13,028 nt of DNA from an uncultured Cytophagaceae bacterium (GCA_903837305.1 CAILUB010000319.1:1-13028); one strand, 5' to 3'; positions 1 to 6,821 are shown, counted from the first letter of the stretch. Notes: generated by a model not told the origin, from the sequence alone. Numbers and translations are program-made.

Positions 1-38
1 CACAAACCAGTGCTCTAACCGAGTGAGCTACAACCGCC
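1..38 (-). tRNA. tRNA-His (anticodon GTG), 5' half only, cut by window edge
   Basis: Read on the minus strand, the segment folds as the 5' half of a tRNA. Position 38 is an extra G (the -1 guanosine typical of tRNA-His). The acceptor strand GCGGTTG is at 37-31, TA at 30-29, D-stem GCTC at 28-25 pairs with GAGC at 15-12, and the D-loop contains GG at 20-19. The anticodon stem CTGGT is at 10-6, followed by TT and then GTG at 3-1, so the window ends exactly on the third anticodon base. GTG together with the extra 5' G identifies histidine. The 3' half, including the rest of the anticodon arm, the T arm and the CCA end, lies outside the window, so full folding cannot be confirmed. Confidence 0.9.
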
Positions 39-89
39 ATTTGGGACTGCAAAAATACGCAAAGCTTCCAATATTGCAAAAGAAAGCCG

Positions 90-120
90 AAAAAAACGGG
101 AGAATTTTCACCCTCCCGTT
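90..120 (-). terminator. Intrinsic terminator downstream of sodA
   Basis: An 8-bp perfect stem is formed by 95-102 (AACGGGAG) and 113-120 (CTCCCGTT), with a 10-nt loop. On the minus strand the stem is followed by a run of T (90-96 are all A on the plus strand). It begins about 10 nt beyond the sodA stop codon, as expected for a Rho-independent terminator. It would isolate sodA from tRNA-His, which lies next in the same direction. Confidence 0.88.
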
Positions 121-129
121 CTCTTTGAT

Positions 130-741
130 TTATTTCTGAGCGGCTTGGTAACGTGCTTCTGCTTTGTTCCAATCAACCACACTCCAGAATGCGTCGATAT
201 AATCAGGACGCTTGTTTTGGAATTTTAAATAATAAGCGTGCTCCCAAACATCTAATCCAATCACAGGGAAGCCTTTTACATCAGCCACATCCATCAATGG
301 ATTGTCTTGGTTAGGCGTGCTTGAAACCGCTACCGAACCATCTTTCTGCGCTACTAACCACGCCCAGCCAGAACCAAAACGCGTTAAACCTGCTTTTTTG
401 AACTCTTCTTTGAAGGCATCAAAAGAACCAAATTTCGCATCAATCGCTTTGGCTAATGTGCCCACTGGAGCTCCACCACCGTTTGGCGATAAGATATTCC
501 AGAATAAATCGTGGTTAAAGTGACCACCGCCGTTGTTACGAACTGCCGGAGATAATTTAGAGATAGAAGTAAATAATTCTTCTAAAGATTTTCCTTCTAA
601 CTCCGTTCCAGCTACAGCTGCGTTCAAATTTGTCACATACGCATTGTGGTGACGATCGTGGTGAATTTCCATCGTTAATGCATCGAAATGCGGCTCTAAC
701 GCATTATTTGCATACGGTAATGGGGCTAATGTAAATGACAT
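130..741 (-). CDS. sodA: Superoxide dismutase, Mn/Fe family (Mn-type residues)
   Basis: Converts superoxide to oxygen and hydrogen peroxide in the cytoplasm. The 203-aa product has the usual family length and all four metal ligands: His27 (MEIHHDRHH), His77 (GGGHFNHDLFW), Asp164 and His168 (DVWEHAYY). Gly73 just before His74 and Gln145 in NQDNPL are the arrangement usual in Mn-dependent enzymes, although some Bacteroidota members of this family accept either metal, so Mn is an inference. I start at the ATG at 741, giving MSFTLAPLPY, which matches the normal N terminus. The frame stays open to an ATG at 816, but those 25 extra residues only translate the upstream repeat hairpin. No signal peptide is present. 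It is followed by a strong terminator. It lies 107 nt downstream of tadA, across that hairpin, so it may have its own promoter; I could not identify one. Confidence 0.97.
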   Translation of the reverse strand: MSFTLAPLPYANNALEPHFDALTMEIHHDRHHNAYVTNLNAAVAGTELEGKSLEELFTSISKLSPAVRNNGGGHFNHDLFWNILSPNGGGAPVGTLAKAIDAKFGSFDAFKEEFKKAGLTRFGSGWAWLVAQKDGSVAVSSTPNQDNPLMDVADVKGFPVIGLDVWEHAYYLKFQNKRPDYIDAFWSVVDWNKAEARYQAAQK

Positions 742-756
742 AATAGTATAATTTAA

Positions 757-798
757 ATGGTGAATGGTAGATGGTGAATGGTAGATGGTGAATGGTAA
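757..798. repeat. Three tandem copies of a 14-bp unit (ATGGTGAATGGTAG)
   Basis: Units are at 757-770, 771-784 and 785-798. The first two are identical and the third differs at its last base. Each unit is itself built from two related ATGGT(G/A)A-like half-units. The array lies entirely in the tadA-sodA spacer and forms the left arm of the palindrome described separately. Its translation gives the Bacteroidota-typical nonsense string rich in FTIYHSP/TIHH, which explains the false N-terminal extension of the sodA frame. Confidence 0.85.
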
Positions 799-846
799 AT
801 GTTTTTGACTTTTCATTTACCATTCACCGCTTACCATTTACCATTT
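769..846. repeat. Long imperfect palindrome (hairpin) between tadA and sodA
   Basis: A perfect 14-bp inner stem is formed by 788-801 (GTGAATGGTAAATG) and 814-827 (its reverse complement), around a T-rich 12-nt loop. Pairing continues outward to 769/846 with roughly 33 positions per arm. On the plus strand the departures are G-T wobbles (786/829, 784/831, 776/839, 770/845) and one A-C mismatch (785/830). On the minus strand, which is the direction of tadA and sodA, those wobbles become C-A mismatches, so the hairpin is weaker in the mRNA. There is no T-run after the stem on the minus strand, so it is not a standard terminator. It could act as an mRNA processing or stability element, or simply be an interspersed repeat. 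Confidence 0.8.
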
Positions 847-848
847 TA

Positions 849-1289
849 TTATCGTCGCATCGAAAAGAACTCCTTTAGCAGTTGTTCCGATTCGTTTGCC
901 AAAACCCCGCCAACAATCTCTGTCTTCGGGTGTAAAATGCCTGTTCCTAGTTTTTCAAAACCGCGCTTCTCTTCTGAAGCACCGTACACTAATCGCCCTA
1001 ACTGTGACCAATAAATGGCTCCTGCACACATGAGGCAAGGCTCCAAGGTCACGTAAAGCGTGCAATCTTTCAAATATTTAGCGCCGATCGTTTGGGCGGC
1101 AGAGGTAATCGCAATCATCTCTGCGTGTGCCGTTACATCGGTCAAAATTTCCGTTTGGTTGAAAGCCTTTGCCACGATTTTACCTTGGCAAACCACGACC
1201 GCTCCTACCGGAATCTCTTCGTCTTCTAAAGCCCGCTCCGCCTGTTTCAACGCAAGGCTCATGTAATATTCATCCTCGTTTGGAATCAT
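849..1289 (-). CDS. tadA: tRNA adenosine(34) deaminase TadA
   Basis: Deaminates adenosine 34 to inosine in the tRNA-Arg(ACG) anticodon, allowing wobble reading of CGN codons. The 146-aa cytidine/deoxycytidylate deaminase-fold protein has the zinc signature: His55 and catalytic Glu57 in TAHAEM, and Cys85 and Cys88 in LEPCLMCAGA. The N terminus (YYMSLALKQAERALEDEEIPVGAVVV) is characteristic of TadA rather than of cytidine deaminase, and the length is close to that of bacterial TadA. A guanine deaminase relative is less likely. The start ATG (1289-1287) overlaps the aroC stop TGA (1288-1286) as ATGA, which suggests translational coupling to aroC and supports the chosen start. Confidence 0.95.
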   Translation of the reverse strand: MIPNEDEYYMSLALKQAERALEDEEIPVGAVVVCQGKIVAKAFNQTEILTDVTAHAEMIAITSAAQTIGAKYLKDCTLYVTLEPCLMCAGAIYWSQLGRLVYGASEEKRGFEKLGTGILHPKTEIVGGVLANESEQLLKEFFSMRR

Positions 1290-2377
1290 AAAACGTCTGA
1301 TAATTTAGTCAAACGATGACGCAAATAGAAATCCAATAACACGATTGCTGACATCGCCTCCACAATTGGTACTGCACGTGGCACTACGCAGGGATCGTGA
1401 CGACCTTTGCCTGATACAACAATTTTTTCTCCAGAATTGTTCAAACTAGCCTGATCTTGCATAATCGTAGCCACCGGCTTGAATCCTACGCGGAAGTAGA
1501 TGGGCTCTCCATTCGAAATCCCTCCTTGAATACCTCCTGAATGGTTCGTTAGCGTACTTACTTTGCCGGCTTCGTCTTTGACAATAATATCGTTGTGCTG
1601 AGATCCGCGAAGTTCAACTCCATCAAATCCGGAGCCGTATTCAAAGCCTTTTACGGCGTTGATGCTTAACATCGCTTTGCCTAATTCCGCGTGCAATTTA
1701 TCGAAAACCGGTTCGCCTAAACCCACCGGGCAACCCGTGATGTAGGCAGAAACGACACCTCCCACGGAATCCCCTTGCTTGCGGATTTCATCGATATAGG
1801 TGAACATTTCTTCTGCTAATTTAGTGTCAGGGCAACGCACGGCGTTCGTTTCTGCAACCGATAAATCTAGTTGCTCTACGGGCGTTGCTAATTTTAAAGT
1901 TCCTACCTGCGAAACGTAGGCGGTAATTTTAACCCCTAATTGGTTTAATACTAATTTTGCCAAAGCCCCAGCAGCCACCCGCGCCACCGTTTCTCTCGCC
2001 GAGCTACGGCCGCCTCCACGGTAATCGCGAACACCATATTTCTCCTGGTAGGTAAAATCGGCGTGCGAGGGACGGAATTGATCTGCAATATGTGAATAAT
2101 CTTTCGAGCGCTGGTCTCCATTCCAAACAAGCATCGCAATGGGCGTTCCCGTCGTTTTGCCTTCGAAAACACCGGAAACCACTTCCACTGAGTCCGCTTC
2201 CTTACGTTGTGTCGTGATGCGCGATTGACCCGGTTTGCGGCGATCCAATTCCGATTGAATAAAATCCAAATCAAAATCAACGCCCGCAGGACATCCTGTA
2301 ACCACCACCCCTACTGCAGCACCATGCGACTCGCCAAAAGTGCTAATTTGAAATATTTTACCGTATATACTGCCCAT
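1286..2377 (-). CDS. aroC: Chorismate synthase
   Basis: Catalyses the last step of the shikimate pathway, converting 5-enolpyruvylshikimate 3-phosphate to chorismate with reduced FMN as cofactor. At 363 aa it is normal in length. Family signatures are visible: GESHG at residues 15-19, the basic segment DRRKPGQSR at 45-53, the glycine/arginine-rich YRGGGRSSARET near 120, the SGGIQGGISNG segment near 280, and GRHDPCVVPRAVPIVEAM near the C terminus. The start (MGSIYGKIFQISTFGESHG) fits the family N terminus. It begins 1 nt after the stop of the batD-like gene and overlaps tadA by 3 nt, so the three genes are almost certainly co-transcribed. The next-earlier shikimate enzyme in this window, aroE, is in a separate operon about 6 kb away. 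Confidence 0.98.
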   Translation of the reverse strand: MGSIYGKIFQISTFGESHGAAVGVVVTGCPAGVDFDLDFIQSELDRRKPGQSRITTQRKEADSVEVVSGVFEGKTTGTPIAMLVWNGDQRSKDYSHIADQFRPSHADFTYQEKYGVRDYRGGGRSSARETVARVAAGALAKLVLNQLGVKITAYVSQVGTLKLATPVEQLDLSVAETNAVRCPDTKLAEEMFTYIDEIRKQGDSVGGVVSAYITGCPVGLGEPVFDKLHAELGKAMLSINAVKGFEYGSGFDGVELRGSQHNDIIVKDEAGKVSTLTNHSGGIQGGISNGEPIYFRVGFKPVATIMQDQASLNNSGEKIVVSGKGRHDPCVVPRAVPIVEAMSAIVLLDFYLRHRLTKLSDVL

Positions 2378-2378
2378 A

Positions 2379-3755
2379 TTATTTTCTTTTGGCCTTAATC
2401 ATCAAAATGACAAGCCAGAGTAAAACCAGCCCTAAAAAAGCATTAAAAATCTGTTTCCAATCCATCCAGCGATAGCCAATCACCCTTTCCGCTGCTAATT
2501 TCTCTAATCCACGGTATAACAACATCGTTTCCGACTGCGTGTTCAGCACGCGATCGGAGGGTTGACCACTTACCGCTAAGGTCATCCCAGAACGCAAGGT
2601 ATCATAGCTCGCCGTTCGCGTGTTAAAGTAGATCCAATCAAAATAGGATTTCAGTGCAAATTTACCCGGTTGCGATGGAATAATCAGTATTTTCTCTGTT
2701 TTATTGCCTAACATTTTGTCGCCGTAGGGATAAACGGAACTTTGAGTACCTAAGGGGGAGAAATTCAGGAAGTAATCTGACTCCACTAATTTGGCATCCC
2801 AAAGAATACTATTCCCATCCCCAATGACGCTAGACACATATACAACGGAATCCCCTGTTTGTACTTGATTTCCTGTCAAACTTTCTACCAAGCGAAAATC
2901 CCCCACGGGCACCTTCCCTTTCAAAGGGTGGTTAGGTAATTCCTTCGGACTAATCACGATAGGCTTCGAACTAAAAACCACCTTTTCCGTGTTTTTCAGC
3001 ATCTGCAAACTTACGGATGGAATAAAAATCTTCTTTGCATCCAAGGCAAAATAGGATGATTGAAAGAAGCGGTACTCGGTGTATTTTTTACTCTTGTAAA
3101 CCACTTTCGACACTTTCACTTCTTGGAGTCCAAAACTCTCTTCCCAGCAGTTTTTAGGCCTTAATTTCTGAATCAAGGCTGGTATTTGAATGTCATTTCG
3201 ATCAAAACTATAGCGCGTTGAATTGTCGTCCGGGATAAATAAAGAGAATTTCAGGGTGAATCCTTGGCCTACATAGGGTTGAAATTGGGTGGAGGTCAGG
3301 GCTAAGAAGACAGAGTTTTGACCCTTGAAAAGCTCTTCAATTTGAGCTTTATTTTCTTCTATCACTTCCTCCTTTTGTTCTGATGCACTGACTTGCAGGG
3401 CAAATCCATCCATCTTTAAGGATTGCTGATTCACGATGATTTCAGCGGGTGGGATAAGTAAGGTCCCTGGATTAGAGGCTTGGTAATATTGCGAGAACGT
3501 GTAAGAATAAACTGGCTCTCCGTTTTGAATATCGGTGGCTTTCGAACGCGAAACCCCTAGTTTTCGTAGTCCCGGAAGTTCAGGGAATTTATAAGTAGGT
3601 GTTTCTACGCTTGCATTCGCGGATTTAAAAACAAAGGATAAAGCAAAATTCTCTTCCAGCGTAATAGCTTTCTCCCCCACGAGCAAGGTAGCTTGTGCAC
3701 GCGACTCTGTGAAAGCGATTAAAAAGATCGTGAAGAAAAAGAAAATCCGTCTCAT
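2379..3755 (-). CDS. BatD-like membrane-anchored protein
   Basis: The 458-aa product has an N-terminal signal peptide (basic MRR, a phenylalanine-rich core, probable cleavage near SRAQA at 19-22). A long extracytoplasmic region of beta-sandwich character follows, then a single transmembrane helix at about 436-453 and a short basic tail (KAKRK). The opening section, with a charged beta repeat (LLVGEKAITLEENFALSFVF), the aromatic YSYTFSQYYQASNPGTLLIPPAEI and the following VNQQ segment, matches the layout of BatD (oxygen-tolerance) proteins. In other Bacteroidota BatD is encoded with batA, batB, batC and a MoxR ATPase and is thought to act in the periplasm in stress resistance or secretion. None of those partners is here; the neighbours are aroC (1 nt downstream) and an outer-membrane protein gene (36 nt upstream). 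The exact role is therefore unknown. Family assignment is from sequence pattern only. Confidence 0.75.
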   Translation of the reverse strand: MRRIFFFFTIFLIAFTESRAQATLLVGEKAITLEENFALSFVFKSANASVETPTYKFPELPGLRKLGVSRSKATDIQNGEPVYSYTFSQYYQASNPGTLLIPPAEIIVNQQSLKMDGFALQVSASEQKEEVIEENKAQIEELFKGQNSVFLALTSTQFQPYVGQGFTLKFSLFIPDDNSTRYSFDRNDIQIPALIQKLRPKNCWEESFGLQEVKVSKVVYKSKKYTEYRFFQSSYFALDAKKIFIPSVSLQMLKNTEKVVFSSKPIVISPKELPNHPLKGKVPVGDFRLVESLTGNQVQTGDSVVYVSSVIGDGNSILWDAKLVESDYFLNFSPLGTQSSVYPYGDKMLGNKTEKILIIPSQPGKFALKSYFDWIYFNTRTASYDTLRSGMTLAVSGQPSDRVLNTQSETMLLYRGLEKLAAERVIGYRWMDWKQIFNAFLGLVLLWLVILMIKAKRK

Positions 3756-3791
3756 TGCTGCAATTTAAGAAATCCTACAGCATTGACCGCA

Positions 3792-4523
3792 TTATCGAAT
3801 AACTCGAAAGCGAAAAGATAGTCCGATAGCGAAATAATGATCCTCAGGATGTAAAAAACTTTGGCCGGCTGATATATCTAATTTTAAGTCATCATTCACA
3901 TAATAGGCAAACCCGGCATCATAGGAATGATCCGCAAATTCAGACGCAGGAAACCGACCGAAAACCTCTACATAGGCATAGCCCCTCTTACCAATCAACA
4001 CATTGGGTGCTACCCGATATATCCCTTCAAATGATCCATTCGAATGCATTTCCGTTCCAAGATTGTACCCAATTCCAGACCGTTCATTGAAATCATTTTG
4101 CATCGTAAAAACCACGTCACCTATCGAGTGTCCCCGCAAGTTTTTCTCCGAAAAATCACGGTTTTGGTGATCCCAATTATAGTGAACGATCACAGAGGTA
4201 CGGGGTGTCCATCCCGTAGGTTGAATCAGCGCCCACTTAAATCCAATTGCCTCTGTTTGAAAACGGGTTTCCATTCCAGGTTCTTGAGCCAAAACAGAGA
4301 CATAGCGCAATTCAAATCGCTTACTGACTCCGTATTTTAATAAGGAAGTAGGAAATAAATATTCTCGATTAGAGCGATTGAAACCTATTTCGGCCTGCAA
4401 AAACCCCTTTTTAACGATGAAAGGGCATTCTGTCTGGTCTGGACGATCTGTTTCGATGCGACCCTCGCTCTGAGCAAAAGCGGCGAAAGAAATCAACAAT
4501 AGCAGTAAGATTCGCGTAAACAT
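3792..4523 (-). CDS. Putative outer-membrane beta-barrel protein, PF13557-like transporter family
   Basis: The 243-aa protein has a signal peptide (MFTRILLLLLISFAAFA, probable cleavage after residue 17). The mature part opens with ETDRPDQTECPFIVKKGFLQAEIGF, the hallmark start of the PF13557 group ('MetA-pathway of phenol degradation'-like outer-membrane proteins, often labelled transporter in Bacteroidota). The remainder is a series of short amphipathic beta strands with aromatic ends, ending in HYFAIGLSFRFRVIR, as expected for barrel insertion. The substrate is unknown, and the family name does not imply phenol degradation. It lies 36 nt upstream of the batD-like gene and 36 nt downstream of another probable barrel gene, all in one direction, so an envelope-related transcription unit is plausible. 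Confidence 0.72.
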   Translation of the reverse strand: MFTRILLLLLISFAAFAQSEGRIETDRPDQTECPFIVKKGFLQAEIGFNRSNREYLFPTSLLKYGVSKRFELRYVSVLAQEPGMETRFQTEAIGFKWALIQPTGWTPRTSVIVHYNWDHQNRDFSEKNLRGHSIGDVVFTMQNDFNERSGIGYNLGTEMHSNGSFEGIYRVAPNVLIGKRGYAYVEVFGRFPASEFADHSYDAGFAYYVNDDLKLDISAGQSFLHPEDHYFAIGLSFRFRVIR

Positions 4524-4535
4524 ACACGAAGATAG

Positions 4536-4560
4536 TATTTTTTAGTCTAGTCTAAAAATT
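4536..4560. terminator. Weak A/T-rich hairpin between the two outer-membrane protein genes
   Basis: A 7-bp inverted repeat is formed by TTTTTAG at 4539-4545 and CTAAAAA at 4552-4558, around a 6-nt loop. The stem has a single G-C pair, so it is weak. It fills most of the 36-nt gap before the PF13557-like gene. It could reduce read-through between the genes, or be A/T-rich leader sequence with chance symmetry. Confidence 0.25.
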
Positions 4561-5417
4561 TATTTAGAAGAACCTTTTAATGTAAATCCTAATGCCCCGT
4601 AAAATTCTATAAAATAGATAGACTGCTCCGCATGATCGACTGAACGGCCCGTCGTGCGAATATCCCATAATTTAGTCGCCCCCGTCTTAATTGTCGTTTC
4701 AAAGAATAAAAGTTTAGAGAAATTAAACTTTAACCCAGTCTTCAATGAAGCACCACCACCTGCCAGATTCCAATAATTATTTTTACCTACGCCAAAAACA
4801 TAGACATCCGAGCGAGGAACTAAGGCACCTATCCCAACTCCCTGCATCCAATCGATCGCAAAACGACTCTTCTTACTCTGGAAAAGAGATTTATAATGTT
4901 CAATTTCAATGGAAGCGTAATTGTAGCCGTCCGTATGTTCTAAATGGACAAATTTATCAGGATCTAATTCTAAAGGTGTTTGATTAAACGTACCCACATA
5001 AGCTGGGTTTACTGCAATGGCAGGAGTTGAAGTCTGCGGATTAACATAGCCAGTCACTCTAACTGTTTGACCATCTGTTACCACGTATTTCATGTGATCC
5101 CAACCGATGCTAATCGAAAGATTATCCTTTACAAAATAGCCTGCATGGAAATTAAACTGCGGAATGGACAACAATTCGGGATCTACGTAGGTTCTAAAGT
5201 CACTTATGGGGGTAGGAAAATCCAATGCCTCTGCATTTAACAACGTAAAATCATAACCTGGACCCACAAAACGGATATCCGAGTTTGCATACGTAGATCG
5301 ATTATACCCCCAGGTGATATAATAAGAGCCTTTTTTATTCGTTTGTTGAGAAAAAGAAGTAAGACTACACAAACTTAGTGTGGCAATAAATAGCAATTTT
5401 TTCATGGGGGTTAACAT
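4560..5417 (-). CDS. Secreted protein of unknown function, probable outer-membrane beta barrel
   Basis: I do not recognise a specific family. The 285-aa product begins with a signal peptide (MKKLLFIATLSLCSLTSFSQ from the internal Met5). The mature region is tyrosine- and phenylalanine-rich with alternating strand patterns: YYITWGYNRSTY near the start, NFHAGYFVKDNLSISIGWDHMKYVV in the middle, and a final strand YFIEFYGALGFTLKG. This organisation, with frequent turns, fits an outer-membrane barrel of eight to ten strands. Two starts are possible: 5417, with an A/T-rich leader (GAATTT) as preferred in Bacteroidota, or 5405, whose product starts MKK but follows a CCCCC run. I keep 5417 with low certainty. 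It is the first gene of the leftward block and is divergent from the PhyH-family gene across a 128-bp spacer. Confidence 0.7.
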   Translation of the reverse strand: MLTPMKKLLFIATLSLCSLTSFSQQTNKKGSYYITWGYNRSTYANSDIRFVGPGYDFTLLNAEALDFPTPISDFRTYVDPELLSIPQFNFHAGYFVKDNLSISIGWDHMKYVVTDGQTVRVTGYVNPQTSTPAIAVNPAYVGTFNQTPLELDPDKFVHLEHTDGYNYASIEIEHYKSLFQSKKSRFAIDWMQGVGIGALVPRSDVYVFGVGKNNYWNLAGGGASLKTGLKFNFSKLLFFETTIKTGATKLWDIRTTGRSVDHAEQSIYFIEFYGALGFTLKGSSK

Positions 5418-5464
5418 AAATTCAGTCAGCTAAGGTCGCTATTTTTTAGGCCAAAAACTTGATT

Positions 5465-5497
5465 TTGATCAGAAAATCGGACGACGATAACTATAAT
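5465..5497 (+). promoter_or_regulatory. Possible promoter for the PhyH-family gene
   Basis: In the divergent spacer (5418-5545) a TATAAT box at 5492-5497 lies 21 nt downstream of TTGATC at 5465-5470. The element overlaps TATAATTCG, a partial match to the Bacteroidota TAnnTTTG -7 motif. It would give a leader of about 40 nt before the ATG at 5546. Spacing and match are imperfect. No comparable element was found for the leftward gene. Confidence 0.3.
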
Positions 5498-5545
5498 TCG
5501 TACAGATTGCCGTAAATTGCATCCCGAATTCATTACCATTATCTT

Positions 5546-6373
5546 ATGAGAAAACCATCTGCGAAATTTGAAAACAAAACCTTTACGTTAGGCGAAAAGC
5601 TGACGGAAGAGCAGAAAGAATACTTCAAGAAGTATGGAGTAATTCAATTTAAGAAGTTTATTGAGCCTGAAACAGCGGAACTTTTCATTTCGGAATTAGC
5701 GAAAATTGAGAAGCAATGGCTAGATGAAGGCATTGAAAAAGTAAAGGGGATTCCATTAAAGTTTGGTAAAGACCACGAAGGAAACCCGATGATTCAACGC
5801 ATGTGCTTCACGAATCAGTTTAGCCCCGTTTTAGCCGAATTAATCAGAGATCCACGCCTGCAATTATTAATCGAATTATTAGCTCCCTACGAAGGCAGAA
5901 TCAGTGAGGACGAAAAAGATGGCTTGGTTTTCAATCACTACATCAACGAACCTAATTCTAAGTTCAGCCAAATGGGCTGGCATACCGATAGCCCGCGTGA
6001 TTTATTCTTAGGCCAAAAAATCCTTCCGATGTTAAACGTGGGGATTCACCTAGACAATTGCCCTTCTTCGAATGGTGGTTTACGCGTACTTCCAGGCACT
6101 CATACGCAAGGGGTTTTGAAGTTGCTATTCGGTAAGAAGCAATTCATCGACCACAAACCAGATCCAAGAGAAGCAGCGTTCGAGATCGAACGTGGCGATT
6201 TAACAATACACGATGGCCGCTTATGGCACCGCGTGGAAGTTTCTCCTAACGTGGGTGAAAAATCCCGTCGTCGTGTGATGTATGTCCCGATTATCACAGG
6301 TAAATACAAACCGAAAACGGATCAAAGTAAGACTCCATTCTACCACCGATTTGCAAAGGTGGTAACGAAATAA
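5546..6373 (+). CDS. Phytanoyl-CoA dioxygenase (PhyH) family Fe(II)/2-oxoglutarate oxygenase
   Basis: The 275-aa cytoplasmic protein is predicted to be an iron- and 2-oxoglutarate-dependent oxygenase. The iron triad is visible: His146 and Asp148 in GWHTDSPRD, with the distal His228 in DGRLWHRVEVSPN. An arginine in GEKSRRRVMYVP (241-243) is placed to bind 2-oxoglutarate. The segment NGGLRVLPGTHTQG (176-189) is the usual PhyH 'PGSH' region, and LTEEQKEYFKKYGVIQFKKFIEPE near the N terminus is the common opening of the family. There is no signal peptide. The substrate cannot be read from the sequence; family members act on acyl-CoAs, amino acids and many small metabolites. It is transcribed alone, divergent from a barrel gene and ended by a strong terminator, so context gives no clue. 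Confidence 0.87.
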   Translation: MRKPSAKFENKTFTLGEKLTEEQKEYFKKYGVIQFKKFIEPETAELFISELAKIEKQWLDEGIEKVKGIPLKFGKDHEGNPMIQRMCFTNQFSPVLAELIRDPRLQLLIELLAPYEGRISEDEKDGLVFNHYINEPNSKFSQMGWHTDSPRDLFLGQKILPMLNVGIHLDNCPSSNGGLRVLPGTHTQGVLKLLFGKKQFIDHKPDPREAAFEIERGDLTIHDGRLWHRVEVSPNVGEKSRRRVMYVPIITGKYKPKTDQSKTPFYHRFAKVVTK

Positions 6374-6408
6374 AAAAAAGCGGCTCTTTTCGAAGGGCCG
6401 CTTTTTTT
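6372..6408 (+). terminator. Bidirectional intrinsic terminator with TTCG loop
   Basis: The stem is 6380-6388 (GCGGCTCTT) with 6393-6401 (AAGGGCCGC). It has nine pairs including one T-G wobble, closed by a TTCG tetraloop at 6389-6392. An A-run (6372-6379) precedes it and a T-run (6402-6408) follows, so it can stop transcription from both sides. It serves the PhyH-family gene and convergent ruvX. The plus strand is stronger because the wobble becomes a C-A mismatch on the other strand. The ruvX stop codon (6409-6407) lies partly inside the T-run. Confidence 0.92.
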
Positions 6409-6820
6409 ATGACTTTGATTCTAAATAGGATTGCAATATGATCGTGGCAGATACCCGATCGACCGTCCCCTTTTCTCTTCGATCCTTCTTCGACATCCCT
6501 CCCGCTATCATGGCCTGCATCGCAAGCTTAGACGTAAAACGTTCATCATGTTCTTCTAGAGGGATTAAAGGAAACTTCTTACGGAAGCTTTTGATAAAAA
6601 TGCGAACCCCGGCAGTGGAATCCGTGTCCGTATTATCGAGATTTTTAGGCATTCCGATGACTACTTGATCCACCGTTTCCTTCACAAAATAGCTTTGAAG
6701 AAAAGCTAGTAAGGTATGCGTAGGAACCGTATCTAACCCATTGGCGATAATCTGCAAGGGATCCGTGACTGCGATGCCCGTTCGTTTTAACCCAAAATCA
6801 ATCGCTAGAATGCGCCCCAT
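6407..6820 (-). CDS. ruvX: RuvX/YqgF family RNase H-like nuclease (putative Holliday junction resolvase)
   Basis: The 137-aa protein matches the YqgF family in length and layout. It starts with GRILAIDFGLKRTGIAVTDP, carrying the first acidic residue Asp8 of the RNase H-like fold. VVIGMPKNLDNT follows near 53-64, DERFTS gives Glu93, and the C-terminal VDRVSATIILQSYL gives Asp121. Family members are linked to Holliday junction resolution and to 16S pre-rRNA 5' maturation; which applies here cannot be told from sequence. The ATG at 6820 follows the YcxB-like stop by 1 nt, so the two genes are co-transcribed. Its stop codon overlaps the shared terminator, leaving essentially no 3' untranslated region. 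Confidence 0.93.
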   Translation of the reverse strand: MGRILAIDFGLKRTGIAVTDPLQIIANGLDTVPTHTLLAFLQSYFVKETVDQVVIGMPKNLDNTDTDSTAGVRIFIKSFRKKFPLIPLEEHDERFTSKLAMQAMIAGGMSKKDRREKGTVDRVSATIILQSYLESKS

Positions 6821-6821
6821 C

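Noticed and set aside
757..846. CRISPR-like array
   Set aside because: The 14-bp units are directly adjacent with no unique spacers, and part of the set is inverted. This is a tandem repeat and hairpin.
1951..2280. 109-aa open frame inside aroC on the same strand
   Set aside because: It is out of frame with aroC, has no recognisable family and lies wholly within a strongly conserved gene.
4044..4340. 98-aa plus-strand open frame opposite the PF13557-like gene
   Set aside because: The composition is shadow-like and it lies entirely antisense to a coherent exported protein.
4536..4560. Strong intrinsic terminator between the two barrel genes
   Set aside because: The stem is nearly all A-T with a single G-C pair, so only a weak call is kept.
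5418..5545. Riboswitch or structured leader in the divergent spacer
   Set aside because: Only short A/T-rich elements and a weak promoter-like pair are seen; there is no conserved aptamer core or terminator-antiterminator pair.
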